The translations under genes were made by a program, and so were the position numbers. Source: Devosia sp. (lineage in GTDB: Bacteria > Pseudomonadota > Alphaproteobacteria > Rhizobiales > Devosiaceae). Taken from it: a stretch of 64,000 nucleotides of DNA. The DNA is taken from NCBI RefSeq assembly GCF_028290625.1, contig NZ_JAQGJM010000001.1:248001-312000 (forward strand), in the 5' to 3' direction. Of the stretch, positions 8,408-17,140 are shown piece by piece. Numbering within the stretch: the first letter of the stretch is position 1; every line of letters starts with the position of its first letter. The notes beneath the pieces are model-generated. The model ran no database searches. It was not told where the DNA came from and saw nothing but the letters and a program-made list of their open reading frames with translations.

Positions 8408-9898
8408 ATGTCCCAAAGCTTCCATGTACCAACCTCAAAGGCCGATGCCGATCCACGCCGCTGGGTCGCGCTGGTCGTCCTGCTCATCGCCAATTTCATG
8501 AACCTGATCGACGTGACCATCGTCAATGTCGCCCTGCCCAGCATGCGCGAAGGGCTGGGCGCCACCGATAGCCAGATCGAATGGGTGATCGCCGCCTATA
8601 TCATGGCCTTTGCACTGGGCCTGCTGCCGTTCGGCCGCCTTGGCGATATCCTGGGCCGCACCAAGCTATTCCTCTGGGGCGTCGCCGCTTTCACCACGGC
8701 CTCGGCGCTGTGCGGTATGTCGCCCAATATCGAGTTCCTGATCACCGCCCGCGTGATCCAGGGCCTGGCCGGCGCCATGATGACGCCGCAGGTGCTGGCC
8801 ATCGCCACCGTCACCTTCCCGCCCGAAGAACGCGGCCAGGCTTTCTCGCTGTTCGGTCTCTCGGCTGGCCTTGCCTCGGTCTGCGGCCCCATCCTGGGCG
8901 GCATGCTGATTTCGGGCCACCTGTTCGGGCTCGACTGGCAGCCGATCTTTCTCGTCAACGTGCCGATCGGCATTGCGGCCGTCGTCGCCGGCTGGTTCCT
9001 GATCCCACGCCTGCCCGGGCATCCCACGCTCAAGAACGACTATATGGGCATGGTGCTGTTCGGTCTCGGCATCGTCGCCGTGGTTTTTCCGATCGTGGAA
9101 GGCCGCGCCTATGGCTGGCCGCTCTGGACCTTCGGCATGATCGCCGCCGGCTTCGTCCTGCTGGTCCTGTTCGTCTTTTGGACCCGCGCCCGCGCCAAGG
9201 CCGAAAAGTCGCAATTGCTCAACTATGACCTGATCACCAACAAGCAGTTCATGTTCGGTGCCTTCGTGATGACCGTGTTCGCCTCCGGCATTCCGGGCAT
9301 GTTCATGGTGATCTCGCTGCTGCTGCAGGGTGGCTTCGATTTCAGTCCGCTCGAATCAGGCCTGACCAATACGCCGTTCTCGATCGGCGTGCTGGCCGCC
9401 TCGCTGATCGCCGGCCGCTTCGGGTCGACCTATCTGCGCTCGCGCCTGGCGGCTTCCGGTGGCATGCTGGTGATCGGCATTGGCTGGCTGCATTTCTATA
9501 TCGCGGGTGTCGGCGACAGCATCGACCATTGGCAGTTCCTGCTGCCGCTGTTGATCGCCGGCACCGGCCTGGGCCTGGGCTTCTCGGCCCTGTTCCAACT
9601 GGTGCTGGCCAATGTGCCGCCGCGCGATGCCGGTGCCGGTTCGGGCTCGCTACAGGCCTTCCAGCAGGTCGGTGGTGCGCTCGGCGTGGCGCTGATCGGG
9701 CAAATCTTCTTCTCCAATCTCGGCAACACCTTCGCCACCGGCGCCAGCCAGCATGCGGCCTTCTCCAGCGCCTCGAGTCTCGCGCTCTGGTACGTCATCT
9801 GCTCGTTCGGCCTGGTGCTGCTGCTGGTGCCGCTGTTCAAGAGCGGCGGCCAGCAAGGGCGCGGCGCGCCAGTCACTCCGGTGCTGGTCGAAGCCTGA
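8408..9898 (+). CDS. MFS drug/H+ antiporter, DHA2 (EmrB/QacA-like) family
   Basis: 496 residues and about 14 hydrophobic helices, matching the DHA2 family. Visible family motifs are NFMNLIDVTIVNVALPSMREGL (TM1, with the D characteristic of DHA2), FGRLGDILGRTKLF (motif A after TM2), ARVIQGLAGAMMTPQVLA (motif B) and GLASVCGPILGGML (motif C). It probably exports hydrophobic drugs or toxic metabolites across the inner membrane. It is cotranscribed with tetR and closed by a clear terminator at 9909. Confidence 0.93.
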   Translation: MSQSFHVPTSKADADPRRWVALVVLLIANFMNLIDVTIVNVALPSMREGLGATDSQIEWVIAAYIMAFALGLLPFGRLGDILGRTKLFLWGVAAFTTASALCGMSPNIEFLITARVIQGLAGAMMTPQVLAIATVTFPPEERGQAFSLFGLSAGLASVCGPILGGMLISGHLFGLDWQPIFLVNVPIGIAAVVAGWFLIPRLPGHPTLKNDYMGMVLFGLGIVAVVFPIVEGRAYGWPLWTFGMIAAGFVLLVLFVFWTRARAKAEKSQLLNYDLITNKQFMFGAFVMTVFASGIPGMFMVISLLLQGGFDFSPLESGLTNTPFSIGVLAASLIAGRFGSTYLRSRLAASGGMLVIGIGWLHFYIAGVGDSIDHWQFLLPLLIAGTGLGLGFSALFQLVLANVPPRDAGAGSGSLQAFQQVGGALGVALIGQIFFSNLGNTFATGASQHAAFSSASSLALWYVICSFGLVLLLVPLFKSGGQQGRGAPVTPVLVEA

Positions 9899-9908
9899 AC
9901 CAAACTGC

Positions 9909-9937
9909 AAAGGCCGCCCTTCGGGGCGGCCTTTTTC
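9909..9937 (+). terminator. Rho-independent terminator of the tetR-MFS operon
   Basis: A 9-bp perfect stem, AGGCCGCCC paired with GGGCGGCCT across a UUCG-type tetraloop, followed by five T residues. It lies 10 bases after the MFS stop codon. Confidence 0.93.
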
Positions 9938-10045
9938 GTGCCCGCTAAGGTTTCCTCAACCTTGCCGACAAAGGCCACATTTCCGCCGCTCTGGCGGCCA
10001 GATCCGCCGTCACCAAAGCGGCACCGATCACAATATGGCTCACCG

Positions 10046-10984
10046 ATGAACCGCTTCACCGCCCTTGCCGCAATCCTGCTCGCCGGCACCGCTGCCGTCA
10101 CTGCCGCACCCGCCAATTTCGTCTATACCAGCGCCGGCGAACTGGCCGCTGCTCAGGCGATCCTGCAACGCCCCGATATCGAGGGCGCCCAGGTGGTCTA
10201 TAACTGGAAGCGGCTGGAACCCACCGAGGGCATCTACGACTTTTCCGCCATCGAGGACGACCTCGCCCGCACCGACGCGCTGGGCAAGAAGCTCTTCATC
10301 CAGGTCCAGGATCGCTTCTTCAGCCCCGACGCGCGCAATATCCCCGCCTACCTGCTGGAAGACCCCAAATATGGCGGTGGCCTCGTGCAGCAGATCGAGG
10401 AGGGCAAGACGGAGGGCTATGGCTGGACCACTATGCAATGGCGGCCCGAAGTGCGCGCCCGTTACCAGGCCCTGCTCGCGGCCCTCGCTGCCCGCTTCGA
10501 TGGCAAGGTCTATGGCGTCAACCTGCCCGAAACCGCCATCGACGTCACCGAGGATCGCAAGGATGCCGGCTTCTCCTGCGACGCCTATTTTTCAGCGGAG
10601 CTGGACAATCTGACCGCCGCCCGCGCCGCCTTCCAGCAGTCGCAGGTGGTGCAATACGTCAATTTCTGGCCCTGCGAATGGGACAACGACCACGCCTATA
10701 TGAGCCGCCTGTTCGAATTCGCCGAGGCCCATGACATCGGCCTCGGCGGCCCCGATATCGTGCCGTGGCGCAAGGGCCAGATGAAAAACTCCTACCCCTT
10801 CTTCAACCAGTACAAGGGCAAGCTGCCCTTCGTCGGCATGGCGGTGCAGGAACCCACCCTGGACTACGTCAACGACAAGACCGGCAAGCCGTTTACCCGC
10901 GAAGAATTCGTGGATTTCGGCACCGATTATCTGGGGGTCGACGCGGTGTTCTGGAGCACACAGACGCCCTGGCTGAACGAGTAG
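10046..10984 (+). CDS. Exported glycoside-hydrolase-like (TIM-barrel) protein
   Basis: 312 residues from the ATG at 10046, chosen because a signal peptide starts there (NRFTALAAILLAGTAAVTAA). The mature N-terminus YNWKRLEPTEGIYDFSAIED resembles the start of (beta/alpha)8 glycosidases of the GH5/GH42 clan. Later segments GKKLFIQVQDRFF, YGVNLPETAID and VDAVFWSTQTPWLNE fit later barrel strands, with Glu in NLPETAI a possible acid/base. The family and substrate are uncertain. No clear Shine-Dalgarno is seen. Two upstream in-frame codons could extend it to 9938, but these would precede the signal peptide. Confidence 0.65.
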   Translation: MNRFTALAAILLAGTAAVTAAPANFVYTSAGELAAAQAILQRPDIEGAQVVYNWKRLEPTEGIYDFSAIEDDLARTDALGKKLFIQVQDRFFSPDARNIPAYLLEDPKYGGGLVQQIEEGKTEGYGWTTMQWRPEVRARYQALLAALAARFDGKVYGVNLPETAIDVTEDRKDAGFSCDAYFSAELDNLTAARAAFQQSQVVQYVNFWPCEWDNDHAYMSRLFEFAEAHDIGLGGPDIVPWRKGQMKNSYPFFNQYKGKLPFVGMAVQEPTLDYVNDKTGKPFTREEFVDFGTDYLGVDAVFWSTQTPWLNE

Positions 10985-11137
10985 CCGGGACAGGGCAAGG
11001 GGTGACACCGAGTTTGAGCCGGTTTGGTGGGGCTAGCAAACGCCAGCCAGGCTCGCCCCCCATCACAAATGCCGCGTGTTTACCGATCAGCAACCATACG
11101 AGCCCACCCTGCCAGGATCATTGCAGGAGTGTTGCTT

Positions 11138-11311
11138 ATGGAAGACCCGATCCGCCATCGTGCCTATGAGCTCTGGGAAGCCGCCGGCAAGCCGGAAGGC
11201 GCGGACCAGCATTTCTGGTTCGTGGCTGCCGCCGAAATGGCCGGCGAGGCCGCCAAGGCCATCAAACCGGCGCGCAAGCGCAGCAAACCGGCCGTAAAAA
11301 AGGCCGCCTGA
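11138..11311 (+). CDS. Small DUF2934-like protein
   Basis: 57 residues with a good ribosome binding site (GCAGGAG, 7 bases before the ATG at 11138). The start IRHRAYELWEAAGKPEGADQHFW matches the short DUF2934 pattern. The C-terminus is a Lys/Ala/Pro-rich basic tail (PARKRSKPAVKKA) that may contact nucleic acid. Function unknown. Its stop codon sits in the loop of the terminator at 11301-11322. Confidence 0.75.
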   Translation: MEDPIRHRAYELWEAAGKPEGADQHFWFVAAAEMAGEAAKAIKPARKRSKPAVKKAA

Positions 11312-11322
11312 TCGGGCGGCCT
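11301..11322. terminator. Bidirectional terminator between the DUF2934 gene and argB
   Basis: AGGCCGCC pairs with GGCGGCCT (8-bp stem). Read on the minus strand it is followed by six T residues, so it terminates argB well. On the plus strand it is followed by CTTT. A second perfect 10-bp hairpin (ACCCGCCGGC / GCCGGCGGGT) lies at 11336-11357, nearer the argB stop. Confidence 0.85.
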
Positions 11323-11365
11323 CTTTCGATCTGGAACCCGCCGGCCTGCCGGCGGGTCAATTGCG

Positions 11366-12268
11366 TCAGCGTACGATCAGCGTGCCGGCGCCGAACTCGG
11401 TGAACAGCTCCACCAGCACCACATGCGGCGATTTGCCGTTGAGGATGACGACGCCCTCGACGCCGTTTTCCAGCGCTTCCAGGCACGTTTCCACCTTGGG
11501 GATCATGCCGCCCGAAATGGTGCCGTCGGCAATCAATTCCTTGGCTTCGCGTACGCTCAGCTCCGGGATCAGCTTGCCGTTCTTGTCGAGCACGCCGGGC
11601 ACGTCGGTCAGGAACAGCAGGCGTTTTGCCCCGAGCGAGCCCGCAATGGCGCCCGCAAAGGTATCGGCATTGATATTGTAGGTTGCGCCGTCGCGGCCGG
11701 GAGCCACCGGGGCGATCACCGGGATCATTTCCGAACGCGCCAAGAGGTCGAGCAGCGTGCGGTCGACCTCCACGGGCTCGCCCACAAAGCCCAGATCGAG
11801 CACGCGCTCGATATTGGAGGTGGGGTCCTTGACGGTCTTGATCGCCTTCTTGGCGAAGACCATGTTGCCGTCCTTGCCGCACAGGCCAATCGCCCATTCG
11901 CCTTCGGCATTGATCAGCGCCACGATTTCCTTGTTGATCGAGCCGGCCAAAACCATCTCGACGACTTCCATCGTGCGCGCGTCGGTGACGCGCAAGCCGC
12001 CCTCGAACTTTGATTCGATGCCGAGCTTTGCCAGCATGGAGGCGATCTGCGGCCCCCCGCCATGCACCACGATCGGATTGACCTTGGATTGCTTGAGCAG
12101 GGCGATATCGCGCGCGAAAGCGGCGCCCAGCTTGGCATCGCCCATGGCATGGCCGCCGTATTTCACGACGACCGTCTTGCCCTCATAGCGCTGCATATAG
12201 GGCAGCGCTTGCGCCAGAATGCCGGCATCGTGCGAGAACCGGTCGGTGGAGTTGTCTTGCTCAGTCAT
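11366..12268 (-). CDS. argB: Acetylglutamate kinase
   Basis: 300 residues from the ATG at 12268; the frame stays open upstream but similarity starts here. It phosphorylates N-acetyl-L-glutamate in arginine synthesis. Family signatures seen are [12 protein letters not shown] (nucleotide-binding Lys and glycine loop), [12 protein letters not shown] (substrate loop), the [27 protein letters not shown] segment and [15 protein letters not shown]. In many Rhizobiales argB directly follows engB. Here about 4.9 kb of mostly plus-strand genes separates the two. Confidence 0.97.
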   Translation of the reverse strand: MTEQDNSTDRFSHDAGILAQALPYMQRYEGKTVVVKYGGHAMGDAKLGAAFARDIALLKQSKVNPIVVHGGGPQIASMLAKLGIESKFEGGLRVTDARTMEVVEMVLAGSINKEIVALINAEGEWAIGLCGKDGNMVFAKKAIKTVKDPTSNIERVLDLGFVGEPVEVDRTLLDLLARSEMIPVIAPVAPGRDGATYNINADTFAGAIAGSLGAKRLLFLTDVPGVLDKNGKLIPELSVREAKELIADGTISGGMIPKVETCLEALENGVEGVVILNGKSPHVVLVELFTEFGAGTLIVR

Positions 12269-12465
12269 GGGCGAACCCAATCTCCTTCGAAAGCGGCGCA
12301 AAAAAGTCCGCCTCCGCTCTAATCGATTTTGCGGCGGAGCGAAACGAACTTGTCGGATAAAATGATGACGGTTGATCCATTCGCCGCCATCATGGGTAAC
12401 GGCGACATCCAGAATTCCACGGTATCGGGGCAAGGGCGGGGTATTCAGGACGGAGGAGGCGCGCT

Positions 12466-13023
12466 ATGAATTCGGCCATGCAGCCGCAGAGCCAGGACAT
12501 CGCCGATCTGATCGCCCGCTGCGCACTGCGCGATCGCGCTGCCTTCAAGACCTTGTATGAGCGCACCAGCGCGAAACTTTTCGGCGTAGTGCTGCGTATC
12601 TTGAAGGACCGCTCGGAAGCCGAAGAGGCTATCCAGGAGGTCTATATCAAGATCTGGCAGCGCGCCGATCGCTACGTCGCCGGGGGCTATAGCCCCATTT
12701 CCTGGCTCGTGGCCGTGGCGCGCAATCATAGCCTTGATATTCTGCGGGCGCGACGCCCGGTTTCGGCCGATATCGACGCGGCCCTCGAAGTACCAGACTC
12801 CGGTCCCTCCCCGGAGCGGGCGGCCGAGGACAGCGACGAGCGCGGCCGGATCGAACACTGCCTGGGCACGCTCGATCCCGAGCGCGCCGATGCGGTTCGG
12901 GGCGCCTATCTCGATGGCTATAGCTATGATGAACTGGCCGCCAAATATGACGTGCCGTTGAATACGATGCGAACCTGGCTGCGCCGCAGCCTGCTGCGAT
13001 TAAGAGAGTGTCTGACCCAATGA
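12466..13023 (+). CDS. ECF-family RNA polymerase sigma factor
   Basis: 185 residues, the normal size for an ECF sigma factor. Region 2 spans about residues 20-95 (FKTLYERTSAKLFGVVLRIL, EEAIQEVYIKIWQ, YSPISWLVAVARNHSLDILR). Region 4 spans about 125-182 (LDPERADAVRGAYLDGYSYDELA, then VPLNTMRTWLRRSLLRLRECL). A strong ribosome binding site (GGAGGAGG) precedes the ATG. The anti-sigma gene starts inside its stop codon (ATGA overlap), so the two are translationally coupled. The combination resembles SigK-type ECF factors. Confidence 0.94.
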   Translation: MNSAMQPQSQDIADLIARCALRDRAAFKTLYERTSAKLFGVVLRILKDRSEAEEAIQEVYIKIWQRADRYVAGGYSPISWLVAVARNHSLDILRARRPVSADIDAALEVPDSGPSPERAAEDSDERGRIEHCLGTLDPERADAVRGAYLDGYSYDELAAKYDVPLNTMRTWLRRSLLRLRECLTQ

Positions 13024-13739
13024 GCACGAGCGAGCATACCGGCAAAGATGAAGGCGGGCGCAATACGCTCGTCGCCGAGTATGTGCTTGGCCTGCTGGAC
13101 AGCGCTGAACATGAGCGCGTCGGTCGCCTGATCGAGGAGGACGCGGCGCTGCAGCGCGAGCGCGATTTCTGGATTTCGCGCCTTGGCGCGCTCAACCGCG
13201 AATATGCGGAGACGCCGGTCCCCGCTCACCTGTTCAGCGCCATCGAAGCGCGGGCGTTTGGCGATGTGGTCAAGGCGCGCGGCGCCGCCAGCTTCTGGGA
13301 TAGCCTGGTGGTGTGGCGCAGCATTGCGGCCGGTGCGCTGGCAGTGGCGGTGATTGCCGTCGGTTTCCACGTGTTCCAGCCGGCTCCCGATGCCTCGACG
13401 CTGACCACCCAATTGGTCGCGGCGCTGGAAGAGGAAGGCAGCAACGTCAAATTCGTCGCGCTCTATGATGGCGCCGGCAATGTGCGGCTGACCGCTTTGT
13501 CGGGCGAAGCGGTGCCGGAAAAGGATTTCGAACTCTGGGCCATCCAGGGCGGCAACAATCCGGTGTCGATGGGCGTCATCCCCGTCAATGCGCGCAGCGC
13601 CGTCTCGGTGCCTGCCGACGTGATGAAGGGGCTGGGCGAAGGCTCGGTGCTGGCCATCACGCTGGAGGCCAAGGGCGGCTCAACGGATGGCGCGCCGCAT
13701 GGTCCGATCGTCGCCAAGGGCGCTGTTACGAAGATCTGA
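13020..13739 (+). CDS. RskA-like anti-sigma factor
   Basis: 239 residues starting at the ATG that overlaps the sigma-factor stop. The N-terminal cytoplasmic domain (LVAEYVLGLLDSAEHERVGR, about residues 15-40) is the usual anti-sigma start. A single membrane helix follows at about 102-118 (IAAGALAVAVIAVGFHVF). The periplasmic C-terminal part (VKFVALYDGAGNVRLTALSG, then FELWAIQGGNNPVSMGVIP) matches the RskA/anti-sigma-K C-terminal domain. It should hold the sigma factor at the membrane until regulated proteolysis. A hairpin terminator lies at 13783-13809. Confidence 0.92.
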   Translation: MSTSEHTGKDEGGRNTLVAEYVLGLLDSAEHERVGRLIEEDAALQRERDFWISRLGALNREYAETPVPAHLFSAIEARAFGDVVKARGAASFWDSLVVWRSIAAGALAVAVIAVGFHVFQPAPDASTLTTQLVAALEEEGSNVKFVALYDGAGNVRLTALSGEAVPEKDFELWAIQGGNNPVSMGVIPVNARSAVSVPADVMKGLGEGSVLAITLEAKGGSTDGAPHGPIVAKGAVTKI

Positions 13740-13782
13740 CGCGCCACCTTACGACCGATCAAAAATATAACTTAAATATTTC

Positions 13783-13809
13783 TGCCGCCCGGAAAATCCT
13801 CGGGCGGCA
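13783..13809 (+). terminator. Terminator-like hairpin after the anti-sigma gene
   Basis: TGCCGCCCG pairs perfectly with CGGGCGGCA (9 bp, 9-nt loop), followed by an AT-rich TTGCTATTTATT tract rather than a pure T run. Confidence 0.65.
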
Positions 13810-13868
13810 TTGCTATTTATTGGCGTTCGCGCGGGCCAGAATTGTCTACCTACCGGATAGAGAAGAAC

Positions 13869-13910
13869 TTTTTTGCGGAATTTTTCTATTTCCTGAAACT
13901 TCGCAAAAAA
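13869..13910. promoter_or_regulatory. Inverted repeat in the fasciclin promoter/leader region
   Basis: Perfect 9-bp arms TTTTTTGCG (13869-13877) and CGCAAAAAA (13902-13910) with a 24-base AT-rich spacer. It lies 62-104 bases before the fasciclin start. It could be an operator or a leader hairpin; nothing in the sequence decides which. Confidence 0.4.
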
Positions 13911-13972
13911 CGCTCCGTTCCTTCGCATGTCCCCACCGACCAAGGGGAAACAAACACAGGAAGGAACTCACA

Positions 13973-14545
13973 ATGAACATCTCTCTCCGCGCTTTCGCCG
14001 TTGCCGCCATGCTGACCGTTGGCTCGCTCTCGGGTGCCGCCGTCTATGCCCAGGAAAATCCGCAGGTTGGCGGCGCTGCCATGTTCGCCGACAAGAACAT
14101 CATCGAGAACGCCGTCAATTCGACTGACCACACCACGCTCGTCGCCGCCGTCAAGGCCGCCGGCCTCGTCGAGACGCTTTCCGGCCCCGGCCCGTTCACT
14201 GTGCTGGCTCCCACCAATGAAGCCTTCGCGGCTCTTCCCGCCGGCACCGTCGACACGCTGTTGAAGCCGGAAAACAAGGAAATGCTGTCCACCATCCTGG
14301 CTTGCCACGTCATCCCAGCCAAGGCGCTGTCGACCGATATCATGGCAATGGCCAAGGCTGATGGCGGCAAGCACGTCGTTGACACCGTCGGCGGTTGCAA
14401 GCTGACCCTGGAAGCCACCGACAAGGGCGTGACCGTCACCGACGAAAACGGCACCGTGGCTCACGTGACCATCGCCGACGTGCTGCAGTCCAATGGCGTG
14501 ATCCACGTCATCGATGCCGTGCTGACCCCGAAGTCGGCCATGTAA
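13973..14545 (+). CDS. Secreted single-domain fasciclin (FAS1) protein
   Basis: 190 residues with a good ribosome binding site (AGGAAGGA). A Sec signal peptide covers about residues 1-26 (MNISLRAFAVAAMLTVGSLS, cleavage after VYA). One FAS1 domain follows: HTTLVAAVKAAGLVETLSGPGPFTVLAPTNEAF is the H1-type box and NGVIHVIDAVLTP the C-terminal H2-type box. FAS1 proteins act in adhesion or envelope stress. The gene lies just downstream of an ECF sigma/RskA pair, as mpt83/mpt70 do near sigK-rskA in mycobacteria, so it is a plausible target of that sigma factor. Confidence 0.93.
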   Translation: MNISLRAFAVAAMLTVGSLSGAAVYAQENPQVGGAAMFADKNIIENAVNSTDHTTLVAAVKAAGLVETLSGPGPFTVLAPTNEAFAALPAGTVDTLLKPENKEMLSTILACHVIPAKALSTDIMAMAKADGGKHVVDTVGGCKLTLEATDKGVTVTDENGTVAHVTIADVLQSNGVIHVIDAVLTPKSAM

Positions 14546-14726
14546 CCAAACGCCGCGCCATAACGAATGGCGCTGTAGAAGAGGGTGCGCGGGTTGCGCA
14601 CTCTCACCAAATCTTGACGTGTCATTGCCTTGCCCAAGGACTTACACTGGCCGTCAACAGCCCCGCGCCTGGTCCTCCTCCCTCCGGTGGCCCAGCGCGG
14701 GGCATCTTCGATCAGGGAGATTTCTG

Positions 14727-15227
14727 ATGGACGCCAACCGCCGCACGTTCCTTCTGGCCGGCACCGCTGCCGCAGCGCTCGGTGCCTATGCGCTGTTTCG
14801 CCCCATGGGCGTGACCCCGGCCGCCGCTGCCGAAGGCGATTTCCCCTATAAGCTGACCGATGCCGAGTGGCGCGCCAAGCTGTCGCCCGAAGCCTATGAC
14901 GTGCTGCGCCACGAAGGCACCGAAATGCCCGGCTCCTCGCCGCTGCTCGACGAGCACCGCGCCGGCACCTTCGCCTGCGCTGGCTGCGACCAGGTGCTGT
15001 TCGACAGCAAGACCAAGTTCGAAAGCGGCACCGGCTGGCCCAGCTTCTACGACCACCTCCCCGGCGGCATCGCCACCACCACCGACAACACGCTGGGCAT
15101 GACCCGCACCGAAGTGCACTGCGCCAATTGCGGCGGCCATTTGGGCCACGTGTTCGACGACGGCCCGCAGCCAACCGGCCTGCGCTATTGCATGGACGGC
15201 GTGGCGCTCAAGTTCATCGCCGCATAA
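14727..15227 (+). CDS. msrB: Exported peptide-methionine (R)-S-oxide reductase, MsrB
   Basis: 166 residues with AGGGAGA before the ATG. It starts with a twin-arginine-type signal (NRRTFLLAGTAAAALGAYAL, cleavage near AAA at 33-35), so it probably works in the periplasm repairing oxidised methionines. The MsrB domain is complete: zinc-binding CAGC (84, 87) and CANC (132, 135), GTGWPSFYDH, and the catalytic C155 in RYCMDGVALKF, where most MsrB proteins read RYCINSAALKF. The C-terminus is at the usual place. Confidence 0.95.
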   Translation: MDANRRTFLLAGTAAAALGAYALFRPMGVTPAAAAEGDFPYKLTDAEWRAKLSPEAYDVLRHEGTEMPGSSPLLDEHRAGTFACAGCDQVLFDSKTKFESGTGWPSFYDHLPGGIATTTDNTLGMTRTEVHCANCGGHLGHVFDDGPQPTGLRYCMDGVALKFIAA

Positions 15228-15304
15228 TTGCCGCTAAGCCCCTGTTGATCTGCGATGCCCTTTGCTATGCGAAGGGCATTGTCGTTTGCGCGGGGGCGAT
15301 TTCG

Positions 15305-16012
15305 ATGAAACTGACCATCATCCAGACTGGCGGCGTACCGGCGCTGCTTGCCGATCGCTTCGTGCCTTATCCCAAGATGTTCGAGACCATGTTCGACGCG
15401 ACCGGGCAGGGGTTCACCTACGAGACGGTTCCGATCTTCGAGGGCGCTCCGCTACCCGATCCGGCGGGGCTTGAGGCCATCGTCATCACCGGCTCGGCGG
15501 CGGGGGTCTATGACGACTATTTCTGGCTCGATCCGCTGCGCGCTTTCATCCGCGATGCCTACGCCCAGAAAACCAGCATGCTGGGGATTTGCTTTGGTCA
15601 TCAGATCATGGCGGATGCCCTGGGCGGCGACGTGCGGAAGTCCGAAAAGGGCTGGGGCCTGGGTCGGCACACGTACGTGGTCCAGCAGCGCCCAGGCTTC
15701 ATGGGCAGTGCACCGGCGAGCCTGGCGGTCGCCTGTTCGCACCAGGATCAGGTGATCGTGCCCCCGGCCGAAGCTGAAGTAATCCTGGCCTCGCAATTCA
15801 CCCCAAATGCCGGGCTGGCCTATAAGAACGGCGCGGCCTTGAGCTTCCAGCCGCATCCTGAATTTGCCGACGACTATACTACGGCGCTGGTCGAGCTGCG
15901 GCGGGGCAAGGCCCCTGAGGAAGTGGTGGAAACGGCGTTGAAGTCAGTTGCCAATCCGTCCAATAGTGCGGAGGTTGCTGACTATCTGGGCCAGTTCTTC
16001 AAGGGACGCTGA
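15305..16012 (+). CDS. Class I glutamine amidotransferase-like protein (GuaA N-domain type)
   Basis: 235 residues. The nucleophile elbow is LGICFGHQ with C96, and the His/Glu partners are H184 and E186 in FQPHPEF, so the triad is intact. The N-terminus MKLTIIQTGG and the ITGSAAGVYDD loop match stand-alone GMP-synthase-like amidotransferases. These include gamma-glutamyl transferases and hydrolases acting on small amines or folates. The specific substrate is unknown. No cognate synthetase is adjacent. Confidence 0.88.
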   Translation: MKLTIIQTGGVPALLADRFVPYPKMFETMFDATGQGFTYETVPIFEGAPLPDPAGLEAIVITGSAAGVYDDYFWLDPLRAFIRDAYAQKTSMLGICFGHQIMADALGGDVRKSEKGWGLGRHTYVVQQRPGFMGSAPASLAVACSHQDQVIVPPAEAEVILASQFTPNAGLAYKNGAALSFQPHPEFADDYTTALVELRRGKAPEEVVETALKSVANPSNSAEVADYLGQFFKGR

Positions 16013-16013
16013 C

Positions 16014-16409
16014 ATGGCTGTCGCTGAAATGCTGTCTTTGATCGACAGTTACCTCGAAACCCTGAACCACAGCCGCAAGGCCGAAGTCGAAACATTGCGT
16101 CGGTTGATTCTTGATGCCGTGCCGGGCCTGGTCGAACGCATCAAGTGGAACGCGCCCAGTTTCGGTATGGGCAACGACGACCGGATCACAATGCGGCTGC
16201 ACCCCGGCGATCGCCTGCAACTCATTCTGCACCGCGGCGCCAAGGCGGCCGCCGACGACCTATTCCGCTTCGAAGACCCCGACAAGCTGATCGCCTGGGC
16301 AGCTCCGGATCGCGGCGTCATCACCTTCGCCGACGCCGACGATCTGGCGCAAAAATCCGAAGCGCTCGCCGCAATCCTGCGGCGTTGGGTGGCGATGACG
16401 ACGCGATAG
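16014..16409 (+). CDS. DUF1801-like protein
   Basis: 131 residues, starting two bases after the amidotransferase stop, so probably cotranscribed. The pattern IKWNAPSFGMGNDDRITMRLHPGDRLQLILHRG is the hallmark of the small DUF1801 (YdhG-like) fold. The C-terminal helix EALAAILRRWVAMT completes it. The function of the family is not established. Confidence 0.8.
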   Translation: MAVAEMLSLIDSYLETLNHSRKAEVETLRRLILDAVPGLVERIKWNAPSFGMGNDDRITMRLHPGDRLQLILHRGAKAAADDLFRFEDPDKLIAWAAPDRGVITFADADDLAQKSEALAAILRRWVAMTTR

Positions 16410-16477
16410 ATCAGGCATCCTGACAGCTTCTGTCATGCCGCAATCCTAACCTTTGGGCATCAACCAGCGAGGGCGCC

Positions 16478-16954
16478 ATGGATGTTACGGGCAAGGGCCA
16501 GGTCACCGATTTCGATTTTCTGCTCGGCAACTGGACGGTGGAGAACCGCCGGCTGAAGCAGCGCCATGTGGGCAGCGACGATTGGGATGTGTTCCCCGCC
16601 ACCCAGCAGTTCTGGAAAATGTTGGGCGGGGTGATGAATGTCGACGAGTTCATCTGCCCGGCCCGCGGCTTTTCCGGCGTCAGCATCCGCACGCTGGACC
16701 TGAGCACAAGGCGCTGGTCGATCTATTGGGTCAACAGCGCCAGCGGCATCATGTTTCCGCCGGTGCATGGCCAATTCTGCGACGGGCAGGGGGTGTTTTA
16801 CGGCACCGACGAGGACGATGGCGTTCATGTCGACGTGCGGTTCAACTGGAGTTTCCAGCCCGACGGGCGGCCGCTCTGGAGCCAGGCCTATTCCACCGAT
16901 GTCGGCGCCAATTGGGAAACCAACTGGACGATGGATTTTACGCGGGTGGGGTGA
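16478..16954 (+). CDS. DUF1579-like (lipocalin-type beta-barrel) protein
   Basis: 158 residues. The start DFDFLLGNWTVENRRLKQRH and the strands GGVMNVDEFICPARGFSGVSIRTLDLSTRRWSIYWVNS are typical of small calycin-like proteins in the DUF1579 group. There is no signal peptide. It follows the DUF1801 gene by 68 bases on the same strand. The ligand is unknown. Confidence 0.72.
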   Translation: MDVTGKGQVTDFDFLLGNWTVENRRLKQRHVGSDDWDVFPATQQFWKMLGGVMNVDEFICPARGFSGVSIRTLDLSTRRWSIYWVNSASGIMFPPVHGQFCDGQGVFYGTDEDDGVHVDVRFNWSFQPDGRPLWSQAYSTDVGANWETNWTMDFTRVG

Positions 16955-16966
16955 GCATGCAGTCGT

Positions 16967-17060
16967 CTCCCTCCCCCCTTTGCGGGGAGGGATCAAGGGT
17001 GGGGGGATGTTTAGCCCCGATTTGAAATCGTGGCTCCGAACACCCCCACCCATCCTCCCC
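16967..17060 (+). repeat. REP-like palindromic element, type 2, copy b
   Basis: Inverted match over about 94 bp to 424-517, with the same order of blocks (CTCCCTCCC run, GGGAGGGATCAAGGGTGGGG, GGATGTTT, ATCGTGG, ACACCCCCACCC). It lies between the convergent DUF1579-like gene and engB and probably forms a large hairpin that also insulates the two. Confidence 0.75.
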
Positions 17061-17140
17061 CGTCAAGGGGGAGGAGCCGCTCCGTTGGGTGCGGAGCTAT
17101 TGAGCTTCAGACGATAGGGAATGACGAAAGAGCCACCGAT

